In this document: in pieces, positions 48,062 through 57,489 of the stretch
Layout: every line of letters starts with the position of its first letter
Position numbering within the stretch: position 1 is the first letter of the stretch
Source: Pseudomonas sp. ML2-2023-3
Lineage (GTDB): Bacteria; Pseudomonadota; Gammaproteobacteria; Pseudomonadales; Pseudomonadaceae
Assembly: GCF_037055275.1 (NCBI RefSeq)
Contig: NZ_CP146343.1
Location: 1,956,501-2,020,500, forward strand
Direction of reading: 5' to 3'
Length of the DNA: 64,000 bases
Program-made: the position numbers and the translations under genes
Notes under the pieces: generated by a model
Told to the model about the DNA's origin: nothing
The model's input: only the letters and a program-made list of their open reading frames with translations
The model's database searches: none

Positions 48062-49027
48062 TCACTCAGTTGCAGCCTTGGCTGCTGCCAGGCGATCTTC
48101 TTTCTCGCTCATGCGACGGAAATACGTCGACAGCAACGCCCCCGAAATGTTGTGCCATACACTGAACAGCGCGCTGGGTACAGCCGCCAGCGGTGAGAAG
48201 TGTGCGCTGGCCAGTGCCGCGCCCAGTCCGGAGTTCTGCATACCGACTTCCAGGGCCAGGGATTTACGCTGGGCCAGCGGCAGCTTGAACAGACGACCGG
48301 TAAAGTAGCCGAGCAAATAGCCGAAGCTGTTATGCAGGATGACCACGGCCATGATCAGCAATCCTGACTTGGCGATCTGAGCCTGACTGGCCGCTACGAC
48401 GGCGGCGACGATGATCACAATGCTGACCACCGAGACCAGGGGCAGTACGTCGACGGCAAAGCGCACCCGTGCGCCGAGCAGGCGTTGGGCCAGTACCCCC
48501 AGCACGATGGGTAACAGCACAACTTGCAGGATCGACCAGAACAACTCCATAAATGAAACCGGCAACCAGGCGGAAGCCAGCAACCAGATGAGCGCCGGGG
48601 TCAGCAATGGTGCGAGGAGGGTGGTCACGGCGGCAATCGCAACAGACAGTGCAAGATCGCCGCGTGCCAGCCAGGTCATGACGTTGGACGATGTGCCGCT
48701 TGGGCAGCAGCCGACCAGAATCACGCCAACGGCGATTTCGGGTGGCAAGTGGAACACTTGGCAGAGCAACCACGCCACGCCGGGCATGATCACGAAATGA
48801 GCGACCACGCCCAGTGCCACGCGCCACGGATGGCGGGCGACTTCGGCGAAGTCTTCGAGTTTGAGTGTCAGCCCCATACCGAACATCACGACACCCAACA
48901 GGGGCACGATGTAGCCTTTAAGGCCGACAAACCAGGCAGGTTCAAGAAACGCCAGCACGGCGAAAATCAGCACCCAGTAAGCAAAGGTATTACCGACAAA
49001 GCGGCTTAAAGCAGCAAGTGCGCGCAT
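48062..49027 (-). CDS. Bile acid:sodium symporter-family transporter
   Basis: 321 residues from the ATG at 49027 (MRALAALSRFVGNTFAY). About ten helices with the BASS/SBF family segments MFGMGLTLKLEDFAEVARHPWR and VGCCPSGTSSNVMTWLARGDLALSV, then LEVGMQNSGLGAALA. The family moves organic anions such as pantoate, pyruvate or bile acids with sodium; the substrate here is unknown. A ~110-bp inverted repeat separates it from rdgC upstream. Confidence 0.88.
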   Translation of the reverse strand: MRALAALSRFVGNTFAYWVLIFAVLAFLEPAWFVGLKGYIVPLLGVVMFGMGLTLKLEDFAEVARHPWRVALGVVAHFVIMPGVAWLLCQVFHLPPEIAVGVILVGCCPSGTSSNVMTWLARGDLALSVAIAAVTTLLAPLLTPALIWLLASAWLPVSFMELFWSILQVVLLPIVLGVLAQRLLGARVRFAVDVLPLVSVVSIVIIVAAVVAASQAQIAKSGLLIMAVVILHNSFGYLLGYFTGRLFKLPLAQRKSLALEVGMQNSGLGAALASAHFSPLAAVPSALFSVWHNISGALLSTYFRRMSEKEDRLAAAKAATE

Positions 49028-49055
49028 GGTGGTCCTTTTTATAGTTGTGTTGAAC

Positions 49056-49163
49056 CTGTAGTCGCTGCCGCAGGCTGCGATGGTTGCGAAGCGACACTCC
49101 GCTTCCATTTATAGAAAGCGAAGGTCCTTCGGCCCTTTTCGCAGCCTTCGGCAGCTGCTACGG
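49056..49163. repeat. Inverted repeat of the CTGTAGTCGCTGCCGCAGGC family
   Basis: Starts CTGTAGTCGCTGCCGCAGGC and ends with GCCTTCGGCAGCTGCTACGG. The centre has TCCGCTT...AAGCGAAGG, as in the copy at 12581-12690. Lies between the BASS gene and rdgC. Confidence 0.85.
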
Positions 49164-49174
49164 GAGGAGAGCTA

Positions 49175-50095
49175 TTAGATCCCTTGTGGAATCTCTTCGC
49201 CGCCCAATGCTTCGAACAGCTGCGGCAAGAACTCGCCTAAGGTCAGCATCATCAGGGTGAAGCTGGCGTCCTGCTGGCCCAGGTCGTCGTCACCGCCGTC
49301 CTGTTCAGCCTGGTCTTGCAGCAAGTCTTCGAACTTGAGGCGTTTGACCACCAGTTTGTCGTCCAGTACGAACGACAGTTTGTCCTGCCACGCCAGCGAC
49401 AGCTGGGTAACCACTTTACCGGTGCTCAAGTGCAGCTGGATTTCGTCGCTGGTCAGGTCCTGACGCTTGCAGCGAATGATGCCGCCGTCTTCATGGGTAT
49501 CGCGCAGCTCGCATTCGTCGAGGACGAAGAAGTTGTCGGCGGCTTTTTGGGTCTTGACCCATTCGGTCATGACGGCGCTAGGTGCGATTTTGACTGCGAG
49601 AGGGCGAACGGGCAGCGAGCCGATCACTTCACGCAAGGTAGACAGCAGGTCTTCTGCGCGTTTTGGGCTTGAAGCATTGACCAGGATCAGGCCCTGCTTG
49701 GGAGCGATGGCGGCAAAGGTCGCCGAGCGGCGAATAAAGGCACGCGGCAGAAAAGCCTGGATAATTTCATCCTTGAGCTGATCGCGCTCCTTCTTGTAGA
49801 CCTTGCGCATTTGCTCGGCTTCGATCTCTTCGACCTTCTCCTTCAAAGCATCACGTACAACGCTGCTTGGCAGGATACGTTCTTCTTTACGGGCGGCGAT
49901 CAGCAGGAAGTCCTGGCTGACGTGAACCAGTGGCGCGTCTTCGCCTTTGCCGAACGGGGCAACGAAACCGTAGGTGGCTACTTCCTGGCTTGAACACGGG
50001 CGGGCCAATTTGGTGGCCAGTGCAGTTTCCAGCACCTGCGCATCAAAAGGCAGATCTTGGGTCAGGCGATAGATAAGCAGGTTTTTGAACCACAT
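49175..50095 (-). CDS. rdgC: Recombination-associated protein RdgC
   Basis: 306 residues from the ATG at 50095 ([18 protein letters not shown]), the family start. [20 protein letters not shown] and [19 protein letters not shown] follow. RdgC forms rings around DNA and limits RecA filament formation. The gene lies 160 bp from the tRNA cluster and diverges from it. Confidence 0.94.
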   Translation of the reverse strand: MWFKNLLIYRLTQDLPFDAQVLETALATKLARPCSSQEVATYGFVAPFGKGEDAPLVHVSQDFLLIAARKEERILPSSVVRDALKEKVEEIEAEQMRKVYKKERDQLKDEIIQAFLPRAFIRRSATFAAIAPKQGLILVNASSPKRAEDLLSTLREVIGSLPVRPLAVKIAPSAVMTEWVKTQKAADNFFVLDECELRDTHEDGGIIRCKRQDLTSDEIQLHLSTGKVVTQLSLAWQDKLSFVLDDKLVVKRLKFEDLLQDQAEQDGGDDDLGQQDASFTLMMLTLGEFLPQLFEALGGEEIPQGI

Positions 50096-50204
50096 GGGGT
50101 GAATCACTCCTTTATACAAAGACGCATTATTCGCTTGATAGCCTTAATAGGCCAACCCTGCGCTAAGCCTTTGTCACCGTTAGAAAAATTATTTTAAAAA
50201 GTGC

Positions 50205-50233
50205 TTGCCAGACTATAGGTCGCTACGTAGAAT
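50205..50233 (+). promoter_or_regulatory. Putative sigma-70 promoter of the tRNA operon
   Basis: TTGCCA (50205-50210) and TAGAAT (50228-50233) are separated by 17 bp. The following GCGCGCC discriminator is GC-rich, as in stringently controlled promoters. It lies 22 nt before the first tRNA. Confidence 0.7.
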
Positions 50234-50255
50234 GCGCGCCACACCGAGAGTGAAA

Positions 50256-50331
50256 GGGTGATTAGCTCAGCTGGGAGAGCATCTGCCTTACAAGCAGAGG
50301 GTCGGCGGTTCGATCCCGTCATCACCCACCA
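50256..50331 (+). tRNA. tRNA-Val (UAC), copy 1
   Basis: 76 nt including encoded CCA. GGGTGAT pairs with ATCACCC in the acceptor stem. The anticodon loop CCTTACAAG gives UAC, and the T arm contains GTTCGATC. Confidence 0.96.
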
Positions 50332-50350
50332 TTCGCTCACAGTGTTACGC

Positions 50351-50427
50351 GCAGCGGTAGTTCAGTCGGTTAGAATACCGGCCTGTCACGCCGGGGGTCG
50401 CGGGTTCGAGTCCCGTCCGCTGCGCCA
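50351..50427 (+). tRNA. tRNA-Asp (GUC), copy 1
   Basis: 77 nt including CCA. GCAGCGG pairs with CCGCTGC. The anticodon loop CCTGTCACG gives GUC. It lies 19 nt after tRNA-Val. Confidence 0.96.
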
Positions 50428-50644
50428 TTTTTTGTACCACAAGCCCTTTGAACGCTTGTGGTTGGGTAAGCTCGCTGAATGCAGGCTTTCCTGAAAGGCT
50501 TCGATTTTGCAGTTCGCTGCAAAATCAAAGATGCAGGGCGTTGGAAACGGAAGTTTTTACCGGGTTTTGAAAAAAACTTGAATAAAAACAACCACTTACA
50601 CAAAAAGTGTGAGAGAATGCGCCCCGCAACGAAAGTGAAGTAAA
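50428..50644 (+). other. Spacer between the two tRNA units
   Basis: The first 30 nt (ACAAGCCCTTTGAACGCTTGTG region) are nearly identical to sequence after the second unit, and GCAGGCTTTCC resembles a broken copy of the terminator at 50858. A GAGAAT -10-like box at 50613-50618 with a GC-rich discriminator precedes the second unit. Confidence 0.6.
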
Positions 50645-50720
50645 GGGTGATTAGCTCAGCTGGGAGAGCATCTGCCTTACAAGCAGAGGGTCGGCGGTTC
50701 GATCCCGTCATCACCCACCA
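50645..50720 (+). tRNA. tRNA-Val (UAC), copy 2
   Basis: Identical to the copy at 50256 over all 76 nt that I compared, including CCA. Confidence 0.96.
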
Positions 50721-50739
50721 CTTACTTTCAATGTTACGC

Positions 50740-50816
50740 GCAGCGGTAGTTCAGTCGGTTAGAATACCGGCCTGTCACGCCGGGGGTCGCGGGTTCGAGT
50801 CCCGTCCGCTGCGCCA
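50740..50816 (+). tRNA. tRNA-Asp (GUC), copy 2
   Basis: Identical to the copy at 50351 over 77 nt. The spacer from tRNA-Val is again 19 nt. Confidence 0.96.
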
Positions 50817-50857
50817 TATTTTGAACACAAGCCCCTTGAACGCTTGTGATCAGAAAG

Positions 50858-50882
50858 AAGCCTGCCTAGTGCAGGCTTTTTT
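50858..50882 (+). terminator. Intrinsic terminator of the tRNA cluster
   Basis: AAGCCTGC and GCAGGCTT pair around CTAGT and are followed by TTTT. Confidence 0.88.
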
Positions 50883-50914
50883 GTGCGCGTGTGTTTTTGT
50901 TGAAGGTCAAAAAC

Positions 50915-50952
50915 CCGTAGCAGCAGCCTCGTTCCTTCGGCAGTTGCTACGG
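50915..50952. repeat. Short inverted repeat related to the CTGTAGTCGC family
   Basis: CCGTAGCA and TGCTACGG arms enclose GCAGCCTCGTTCCTTCGGCAGT. It lies just after the receptor gene (minus) and may stop its transcript. Confidence 0.65.
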
Positions 50953-50967
50953 TAACGCTTTTATCGT

Positions 50968-53406
50968 CTAGAAATCCCAGCGCGTTGTCACCATGACGTT
51001 GCGCGGGTCTCCGTAGTACGACGAGTTGTAAAAACCGATGTTGGTGTAATACGCCTTGTCGAACACGTTGTTGAGGTTGACGGTAGCCGAGAGGTTTTTT
51101 GAAATCTGATAGCGCGCCATCAAATCAACCAGCCAGTACGGATCCTGGGAGAATTTTTCCTCGACGCCGCCTTTGTTCCAGTTGGTCAGCACCTGCCAGC
51201 CCGTGCTTTGCCACCGAACGCCGCCGCCCAGGGTCAATTTGTCGAGATCACCGGTCAGCTTGTAGCTGGTGTACAGGTTGATCTGGTCCTCAGGCTCCCA
51301 TGTCGAAACCTTTTTCCCGCTCTGGTCACGCACCACCTTGTGTGTGTAGCCCGCCTGCAACTGCCAACCCGGCATCAGCTCCCCGGAGATTTCTGCTTCG
51401 TAACCCTTGGTCGTGGCTTTGATGCCTTTATAGGCGTAGTCAATGTCCGGGTTGGTTGGATTGCCGTTGTAGGCCGTATCTGCTTCAGGGCGGTTGTCCT
51501 GATGCACTTCGAAATACGCGAGGCTTGAGTTCAGGCGACCATCAAAGAATTCGCCTTTCAGCCCCAGCTCGTAGTTGGTGCCTTCATCGGGTTCAAGCAT
51601 CTTGTTGTCGCGATTGCGGTAGTACGACTGTGGCAAGAAGATTTCTGTATAGCTGGTGTAGGCAGAAATAGTGTCGTTGATGTCGTAGATCAAGGCGGCA
51701 TATGGGAGCACTTTGCCAGTGTCTTTGGCGTGGCTGGTACCAGTCAGTGTGTAGTTGGCCACTCGGGTGCCCAGCATCAGCTTCAAGTCGTCTGTCAGGC
51801 TGAAGCGGCCGGTCATGTAGGTGCCGACCTGGCGCGTGGTTTCATCATTGTATGAAGTCACGTTGCGCCAGTCCGGTTCCGGCGCGTCGCCTTTCCAGTT
51901 GTAGTAGTCGTAGGCGTTGTTGCCCATGTTGGCATTGGTGTAATCCTTGCCGGTCCAATGGGATCTGGATACCGAGCCACCGACCACCAGTTCGTGCTCG
52001 CGCCCCAGCAGGCTGAAAGGGCCGGTGGCAAAAAGGTCGCCGCTGTCGCTGACGTATTCGCCGGTGTACTTGCGTGCAAGGATCGGCGCCAGGCCGGTGG
52101 TGGCGTCCGGGTCGAGCAGTGCGCCCAGTGGAGCGTTATAGCCGTTGATCTGGTGGTTGTACTGCCCTTTGACGACCCAGCCATTGTCGAAATTGTGTTC
52201 CAGGGTCGAGAACACGGTTCGGGTGTACTGCTTCCAGCTGCTCCACTTGGTACCGTTGTTGAACGAACGTGGGGTGCTGATGCGATCTCCGTTGGAGTTG
52301 AACAGCGATGCGCTGCCCGACCAGCTGGAGCCTTTTGGGTTGTTGTCCTGATAGTCGGCGCCAAGTGTCAGCAGGGTGTCAGGGCTCAGATCTACCTCAA
52401 GGATCCCGTAGTAGACCTCGCTGTCGCGCTTGTAATGGTCCATGAACGAGTGTTTGTCCTGATAGGCCGCCACAGCCCGGCCACGGACATTGCCGCTCTC
52501 GGTCAAAGGGCCGCTGACATCGATCTCGGAGCGGTAGTTGTTCCAGGAGCCAGCGCCTACGTCGATGTGTGCCTTGAATTCCCGGGTGGGTTTTTTACGC
52601 ACCATATTGATCGTGCCGCCCGGCCCGCCAGCGCCGGTGAGCAGTCCGGTTGCCCCCTTGAGGATCTCGACCCGGTCATAGATCGCGGTGTCGGTCAGTG
52701 TGTGCCCGGCAGAATATTGCGGGTCTTGCAGAATAGGGATGCCATCGTATTGAAAGTTCTTGATCGCAAAGCCGCGGGAGTAATAGCTGGTGCGATCACT
52801 GTCGTAGGTGGCCACGGTGATGCCGGGGGTGTGGCGCATCACATCATCGATCGAGTTGAGGCCAAAGTCGTCCATTGCCTGGCGCGTCACTACGGAAATC
52901 GACTGCGGTGTTTCTCGCGGTGTCAGCACCATGCGTGTTGCGGTGGCGATGGAGCCTGGGGTGTAGGAACCGGAACCTTCGGTAATAGTGCCCAGCTGAT
53001 TGGCGCTGACCTGTGTGGCGCCCAACTCCAGCGAGCCGCCTGCAGCCGGTAGAGCGTCGAGCATATAGCCATTGGCGCTTTTAACCGCGGTGTAGCCGCT
53101 GCCACGCAACAATGCTTCGAATCCGCTTTGTTCGTTGTAGGTGCCATGCAGGCCGGGAGTCGACAGGCCTTCCAGGTTGCTTGACTGAAAAATGATTGCC
53201 ACACCGGTCTGTTGCGCGAAGCGATTGAGCGCGTTGCTCAGCGGGCCTGCTGGAATGTCATAGGTTTGCACGGCCGCCGATTGTGCCTGAGCGGTCGAGG
53301 TGCAGAGCACTCCGGTCGCCGAGGCGACAATCAAGTGAATTGCCAGGGCCAGCGGCGTGCAGGTACGCGGGCCAAAGCGCCCGCGCAGGTTGGAGGAAGT
53401 CAGCAT
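50968..53406 (-). CDS. TonB-dependent siderophore receptor with STN domain
   Basis: 812 residues. The signal peptide ends near residue 42. An STN signalling domain follows (YDIPAGPLSNALNRFAQQTG), then the TonB plug with TPRETPQSISVVTRQ and YDRVEILKGATGLLTGAGGPGG, then a beta-barrel ending in TRWDF. The STN domain indicates FpvA-type surface signalling to the FecR-like protein encoded upstream. The siderophore cannot be named from the sequence. No own terminator except the short repeat at 50915. Confidence 0.92.
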   Translation of the reverse strand: MLTSSNLRGRFGPRTCTPLALAIHLIVASATGVLCTSTAQAQSAAVQTYDIPAGPLSNALNRFAQQTGVAIIFQSSNLEGLSTPGLHGTYNEQSGFEALLRGSGYTAVKSANGYMLDALPAAGGSLELGATQVSANQLGTITEGSGSYTPGSIATATRMVLTPRETPQSISVVTRQAMDDFGLNSIDDVMRHTPGITVATYDSDRTSYYSRGFAIKNFQYDGIPILQDPQYSAGHTLTDTAIYDRVEILKGATGLLTGAGGPGGTINMVRKKPTREFKAHIDVGAGSWNNYRSEIDVSGPLTESGNVRGRAVAAYQDKHSFMDHYKRDSEVYYGILEVDLSPDTLLTLGADYQDNNPKGSSWSGSASLFNSNGDRISTPRSFNNGTKWSSWKQYTRTVFSTLEHNFDNGWVVKGQYNHQINGYNAPLGALLDPDATTGLAPILARKYTGEYVSDSGDLFATGPFSLLGREHELVVGGSVSRSHWTGKDYTNANMGNNAYDYYNWKGDAPEPDWRNVTSYNDETTRQVGTYMTGRFSLTDDLKLMLGTRVANYTLTGTSHAKDTGKVLPYAALIYDINDTISAYTSYTEIFLPQSYYRNRDNKMLEPDEGTNYELGLKGEFFDGRLNSSLAYFEVHQDNRPEADTAYNGNPTNPDIDYAYKGIKATTKGYEAEISGELMPGWQLQAGYTHKVVRDQSGKKVSTWEPEDQINLYTSYKLTGDLDKLTLGGGVRWQSTGWQVLTNWNKGGVEEKFSQDPYWLVDLMARYQISKNLSATVNLNNVFDKAYYTNIGFYNSSYYGDPRNVMVTTRWDF

Positions 53407-53482
53407 GGAAAGCGCAGTCCTTTATGAGTCGTTGTACCTACCTTGACGGCTGACTAGGGAAAAGCGGAACGAATGGGAATTA

Positions 53483-54469
53483 TTATTTTTTAGGCGGCTG
53501 CAGCTGGCTGATCACAATGAGCCACGGGGTATAGGTCTTTATCTGCAGGGGCAGGGTTTCGGCGATCAGTTGCAGTGCCTGATCGGTATCGTCCAGAGGC
53601 AGCACGGCCGAAACGCGCAAGCTGGCCAGGGCCTCGCGATCAAACTGGAGATGGCCCCGTCGATGGCGGGAAATTTCGTCAAGAACCTGGGGCAGGGGCT
53701 GGTTTTCAACCACCAGTTGATGGCGCTCCCAGGCTTGATTGATGCTCGCGGCAGAGACCGTTCCCGAGAGCTCGACTGAGTCGCTGCGAATCAATGCCCG
53801 GGAACCAGCACCCACTTCCAGAGTTTGCTGCTCGTTTGCGCTCTGCGCCGAGACTCTCGACTGCAACATGCTCAAGACGGTGGTATCACCCTGGCGTTTG
53901 ACCACGAAGCGGGTGCCCAGTGCGCGCATGCTGCCTTGAGCCGTCTGTACGAAAAAGGGGCGGGCGCTGTCGTGCGCAACGTCGACCAGTACTTCACCCT
54001 GCAGCAATTCAATACGCCGCTCTTGACCATCGAAATGCACGTTGACCGCGCTGGTGCCGCTGAGGGTAAGGGTCGAGTTGTCGGCAAGGCGCTGGGTCTT
54101 CCAGTCGTTGGGGCCGGTGCTGATATCGGCCATCCATTGTTCGGGATAAGGGCTTTTCATGACCAGCGTGACGGGGACTGCCAGGCAGCCGGCAATCAGC
54201 AGTGCGCGCAGGACCTGCTTGCGTTGGGTTGCAGGTTTGCGCCGATTGAACCCTGCGTTGAGGGCCGCTTTTGCCGGAGCCGAGTGTTCGCGCAAGGACT
54301 GCAGGCGGTTGATCACATCCTGCATGCGCAGGGCGGCGCCAGCGTGTTTCGGGCTTTGTTGCTTCCAGCGCTCGAACTCCAGGCGCAGTGATTCACTGAA
54401 GCCTTCTTCGTGCAGGCGCAAAATCCATTCGGCGGCTTGCTCGTCTATTGTCTGGCACGGCTCTGGCAT
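53483..54469 (-). CDS. FecR-family anti-sigma regulator
   Basis: 328 residues. The cytoplasmic N-terminus has EQAAEWILRLHEEGFS and FERWKQQSPKHAGA. One membrane helix (about 83-103) follows, then a periplasmic FecR domain with FDGQERRIELLQGEVLVDVAHD and a C-terminal STN-like part. It should pass the receptor signal to the sigma factor encoded just upstream (7 nt apart). Confidence 0.92.
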   Translation of the reverse strand: MPEPCQTIDEQAAEWILRLHEEGFSESLRLEFERWKQQSPKHAGAALRMQDVINRLQSLREHSAPAKAALNAGFNRRKPATQRKQVLRALLIAGCLAVPVTLVMKSPYPEQWMADISTGPNDWKTQRLADNSTLTLSGTSAVNVHFDGQERRIELLQGEVLVDVAHDSARPFFVQTAQGSMRALGTRFVVKRQGDTTVLSMLQSRVSAQSANEQQTLEVGAGSRALIRSDSVELSGTVSAASINQAWERHQLVVENQPLPQVLDEISRHRRGHLQFDREALASLRVSAVLPLDDTDQALQLIAETLPLQIKTYTPWLIVISQLQPPKK

Positions 54470-54476
54470 GGCGGTT

Positions 54477-54995
54477 TCAGGTATCCAGGCTGTGACTGCA
54501 GTGCAGCAGGGCCTGGATCAGATACTTGCGCACCGTACGATCAGATAACCCCAGTTGTCGGGCAATCTCACACTGGGTCAGGCCGTCCAGGTAATACAGC
54601 ACAAACGCCTGGCGCGCCTTGTCCTGCATGCCCTCAAGGATAAACGCTATCTGCTCGAGGGCTTCCAGGGTGGCAAGGATCTGCTCGGGTGATTGAAAGT
54701 TCTCGAGTGTTTCTGCCGTGAGGGCCAGCTCCTGGAGGTAGGCGTTCTCTATTTGTTTGCGGCGCACCTGATCGATGATCAGTCGGCGTGCCGTAGTACT
54801 CAAGAAGGCGCGGGGCTCACGCAGAGTCGCCACCGACTCGCGGGCATTGAGAATTCGGGTGAAGGTGTCCTGTGCCAGATCCGCCGCATTGTGTGCGCAA
54901 CCAAGCTTTCTGCGCAGCCAGCCAAACAGCCAGCCGTGATGTTCGCAGTACAGCTCAGTAATAGTTGCCTGGTAAGGGGGGTCACCCGAAGACAT
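54477..54995 (-). CDS. FecI-family ECF sigma factor
   Basis: 172 residues. Region 2 has DLAQDTFTRILNARESVATLREPRAFL and region 4 has YYLDGLTQCEIARQLGLSDRTVRKYL. It activates the downstream receptor gene when its ferric siderophore is bound. The start MSSGDPPYQATITELY follows a Fur-box-like site at 55018. It is first of sigma-FecR-receptor. Confidence 0.93.
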   Translation of the reverse strand: MSSGDPPYQATITELYCEHHGWLFGWLRRKLGCAHNAADLAQDTFTRILNARESVATLREPRAFLSTTARRLIIDQVRRKQIENAYLQELALTAETLENFQSPEQILATLEALEQIAFILEGMQDKARQAFVLYYLDGLTQCEIARQLGLSDRTVRKYLIQALLHCSHSLDT

Positions 54996-55017
54996 AGGAC
55001 TTTGCCCAAACGTTATT

Positions 55018-55036
55018 GAGAATAATTACCAATTCT
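55018..55036. promoter_or_regulatory. Putative Fur box
   Basis: GAGAATAATTACCAATTCT shows the A/T-rich inverted hexamer pattern of Fur sites and lies 23 nt before the sigma-factor start. Iron-replete repression is inferred. Confidence 0.6.
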
Positions 55037-55078
55037 TAACGAAAGTCTGGGGTAAACGCAAGGTGGACGGCAGAAGAT

Positions 55079-55153
55079 GTAGTCGCTGCCGCAGGCGGCG
55101 AGCTTTTGACTCAATCACCCAATCAAAAGCTCGAAGCCTTCGGCAGCGACTAC
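55079..55153. repeat. Inverted repeat of the CTGTAGTCGCTGCCGCAGGC family
   Basis: GTAGTCGCTGCC and GGCAGCGACTAC arms; an inner inverted repeat CGAGCTTTTGA/TCAAAAGCTCG flanks CTCAATCACCCAA. It lies between the sigma factor and the cysH gene. Confidence 0.85.
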
Positions 55154-55163
55154 GGGAAACGGA

Positions 55164-55898
55164 TCAATTCTTGGCGATCAGATTGCCGGCATGCAGCCCG
55201 CATTCTTTCTGCGTGGCTTCTTCCCACCACCAGCGGCCTTCGCGCTCGTGCTGGTTGGGCAGGACCGGACGGGTGCAGGGCTCGCAGCCGATGCTGATAA
55301 AACCGCGCTCATGCAGGCTGTTGTATGGCAGTTCCAGCATGCGGATATAGCCCCAGACCTCTTCGCTGGTCATCTGTGCCAGCGGGTTGAACTTGTACAG
55401 GGTGCGTTCCGGCGTCGAGAACGCGCCGTCGATTTCCAGTGCTGCGACCTGGCTGCGGGTGCCCGGGCTCTGGTCGCGGCGCTGGCCGGTCGCCCAGGCT
55501 TTGACTGTCGACAGTTTGCGGCGCAGCGGCTCGATTTTGCGCACGCCACAGCATTCGCCATGCCCGTCCTTGTAGAAGCTGAACAGGCCTTTTTCCTTCA
55601 CGAACGGTTCAAGCCTGGTTTGATCCGGCGAGATCAGCTCGATCTGAATCTTGTAGTGATCGCGCACTTGCTCGATGAACCGGTAGGTCTCGGGGTGCAG
55701 GCGGCCGGTGTCGAGGCTGAAAACCTTGACGTTCTTGTTGAGTTTCCAGGCCATGTCCACCAGCACCACGTCTTCGGCGCCACTGAAGGAAATCCAGAGG
55801 TCGTCGCCAAAGTGTTCGAAGGCGAGTTTGAGTATGTCTTGCGGGGACTTGCTGGCGTATGTCGCGGCGAGTTCAGCGACGTCGAACGGATGGCTCAT
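55164..55898 (-). CDS. cysH: Adenylyl-sulfate (APS) reductase, thioredoxin-dependent
   Basis: 244 residues. A PP-loop-type N-terminal fold ([18 protein letters not shown]) is followed by two cysteine pairs, ECCGVRK and GCEPCTRP, which ligate a [4Fe-4S] cluster. Their presence marks the APS-reductase form and not the PAPS form of E. coli. It reduces APS to sulfite in sulfate assimilation. Confidence 0.94.
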   Translation of the reverse strand: MSHPFDVAELAATYASKSPQDILKLAFEHFGDDLWISFSGAEDVVLVDMAWKLNKNVKVFSLDTGRLHPETYRFIEQVRDHYKIQIELISPDQTRLEPFVKEKGLFSFYKDGHGECCGVRKIEPLRRKLSTVKAWATGQRRDQSPGTRSQVAALEIDGAFSTPERTLYKFNPLAQMTSEEVWGYIRMLELPYNSLHERGFISIGCEPCTRPVLPNQHEREGRWWWEEATQKECGLHAGNLIAKN

Positions 55899-55966
55899 CA
55901 GGCGGCTTCCTACAGTAAATGGCGCTTGGCGCTCTCTAGTGACGCGATCTTAGCAAAAAGCGCGGG

Positions 55967-57328
55967 CTACAGGGTTCGCAGCGTATCGAGCAGTACCTTC
56001 ACTTTGGTGATGGATTCCTGGTACTCGTCCTGCCAGTCGGAGTCGGCAACGATTCCGCCGCCGCCCCAGCAGCTGACCCGTCCGTCCTTGATCAGCAGGC
56101 TGCGGATTGCGATGGAGCTGTCCATTTCTCCGCGCACATCAAGGTACAGCAGTGAGCCGCAGTAAATGCTGCGGCGCGTGGGTTCCAGTTCATCGATGAT
56201 TTGCATCGCGCGGATCTTCGGGGCCCCGGTAATCGAGCCGCCCGGGAAGCTGTCGCCGATCAGGTCCAGGGCGTCTTTGCCGTCAGCCAGCTCGCCGATG
56301 ACGCTGCTCACCAGGTGGTGGACATTGGGATAGCTTTCGAGGGTAAACAGCTGCGGCACGCTCACTGAACCGGTACGGCACGTGCGCCCCAGGTCATTGC
56401 GCAACAGGTCGACGATCATCAGGTTTTCTGCTCGATCCTTGGGACTGGCGAGCAGTTCGGCGGCGTTCGCAGCATCTTCGGCGCTGTCTTTGCCCCGTGG
56501 GCGGGTGCCTTTGATCGGGCGCGTTTCCACATGATTGTGGCTGACACGCACAAAGCGTTCGGGGGACAGGCTCAAAATGGCGTTGCCGTCAGGCAGGCTC
56601 GCAAACCCGGAAAAAGGCGTCGGGCAGGCAGCGCGCAAAGCGCAATAGGCGGTCCAGGCATCGCCTTCGCACTGGGCGCTGAAACGTTGGGTGTAATTGA
56701 CCTGGTAACAGTCGCCGGCCTGAATGTAGCGATGGATTCGGGCCAGGGCCTGCTCGTACTGGCTGGCGCTGATGTCAGGCTGCATCGGTGTTTTGAGCGA
56801 AAACGGGCCGTTGTGTAACGCTGCGGGCTGAGAGAACAGCTGGATCAGATGCTCACGCTCCAGCGGCTCGCAGCCTGGGTGAAACACCAGTTGGCTGGTG
56901 GATGCCTGATGGTCGCTGATCAGTGCCCAGGTATACAGGCCCAGTCGCGCATCTGGCAGGTTCAGGTCGTCAAGGGCGTGGGCGGGCAGCTGTTCGAGCT
57001 GTCGGCCAAAGTCGTAGCTCAAGTAGCCGATCAACCCGCCGGCAAAGGGCAGGTCGTATTCGGGCGGGAGTGTGGCATTGCCCATTTGTGTGAGGTTGTC
57101 ACGCAGGCGCTGTAAGAAAGCGCGCCCTGATTCGCCGGGTTGCAGGGACAGTTCTGCCTGTGGCCGGGCACTCATCAGGTCGTAGCGTCCGCGGTCTGCG
57201 GTGGGGCGGCCACTGTCGAGCAGTACGGCGCCAGGCGCATGACGAATCACCGCGAAATAGTCAGCGGGATTGGCGAGATAGGGCAGCGGGTGTACAGAAC
57301 AGGTCAACATGCGAAGCAAATCAGCCAT
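55967..57328 (-). CDS. pabB: Aminodeoxychorismate synthase component I
   Basis: 453 residues. An N-terminal partner-binding domain is followed by the chorismate-binding domain with PIKGTRPRGKDSAEDAANAAE, IVDLLRNDLGRTC and GSITGAPKIRAMQIIDELEP. It makes 4-amino-4-deoxychorismate for folate, with PabA/TrpG glutamine amidase (not in the window). A start at 57310 (MLTCSVHPLPY) is equally likely; neither has a clear ribosome site. Confidence 0.92.
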   Translation of the reverse strand: MADLLRMLTCSVHPLPYLANPADYFAVIRHAPGAVLLDSGRPTADRGRYDLMSARPQAELSLQPGESGRAFLQRLRDNLTQMGNATLPPEYDLPFAGGLIGYLSYDFGRQLEQLPAHALDDLNLPDARLGLYTWALISDHQASTSQLVFHPGCEPLEREHLIQLFSQPAALHNGPFSLKTPMQPDISASQYEQALARIHRYIQAGDCYQVNYTQRFSAQCEGDAWTAYCALRAACPTPFSGFASLPDGNAILSLSPERFVRVSHNHVETRPIKGTRPRGKDSAEDAANAAELLASPKDRAENLMIVDLLRNDLGRTCRTGSVSVPQLFTLESYPNVHHLVSSVIGELADGKDALDLIGDSFPGGSITGAPKIRAMQIIDELEPTRRSIYCGSLLYLDVRGEMDSSIAIRSLLIKDGRVSCWGGGGIVADSDWQDEYQESITKVKVLLDTLRTL

Positions 57329-57389
57329 CGGAGCGGGGTGCCGATTGTAGTCCTGTGCAGGACTGCAAATCTATGTGGCTTGTGGGAAC

Positions 57390-57476
57390 TGTGGGAGCGG
57401 GCTTGTTCGCGATGGCGTCGATGCGGTCTGTCAGGCAAACCGAGTTGATAGCATCGCGAGCAAGTCCGCTCCCACA
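57390..57476. repeat. REP pair (REPIN)
   Basis: CTGTGGGAGCGGGCTTGTTC and an inverted AAGTCCGCTCCCACAG copy, each with one or two changes from the core. It lies between pabB and the ATP-grasp gene. Confidence 0.85.
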
Positions 57477-57489
57477 GGTTTTGAAACGC

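Noticed and set aside
50256..50882. Integrated island at the tRNA cluster
   Set aside because: No integrase or partial tRNA repeat (att site) was seen next to the tRNAs; flanking genes look like core genome.
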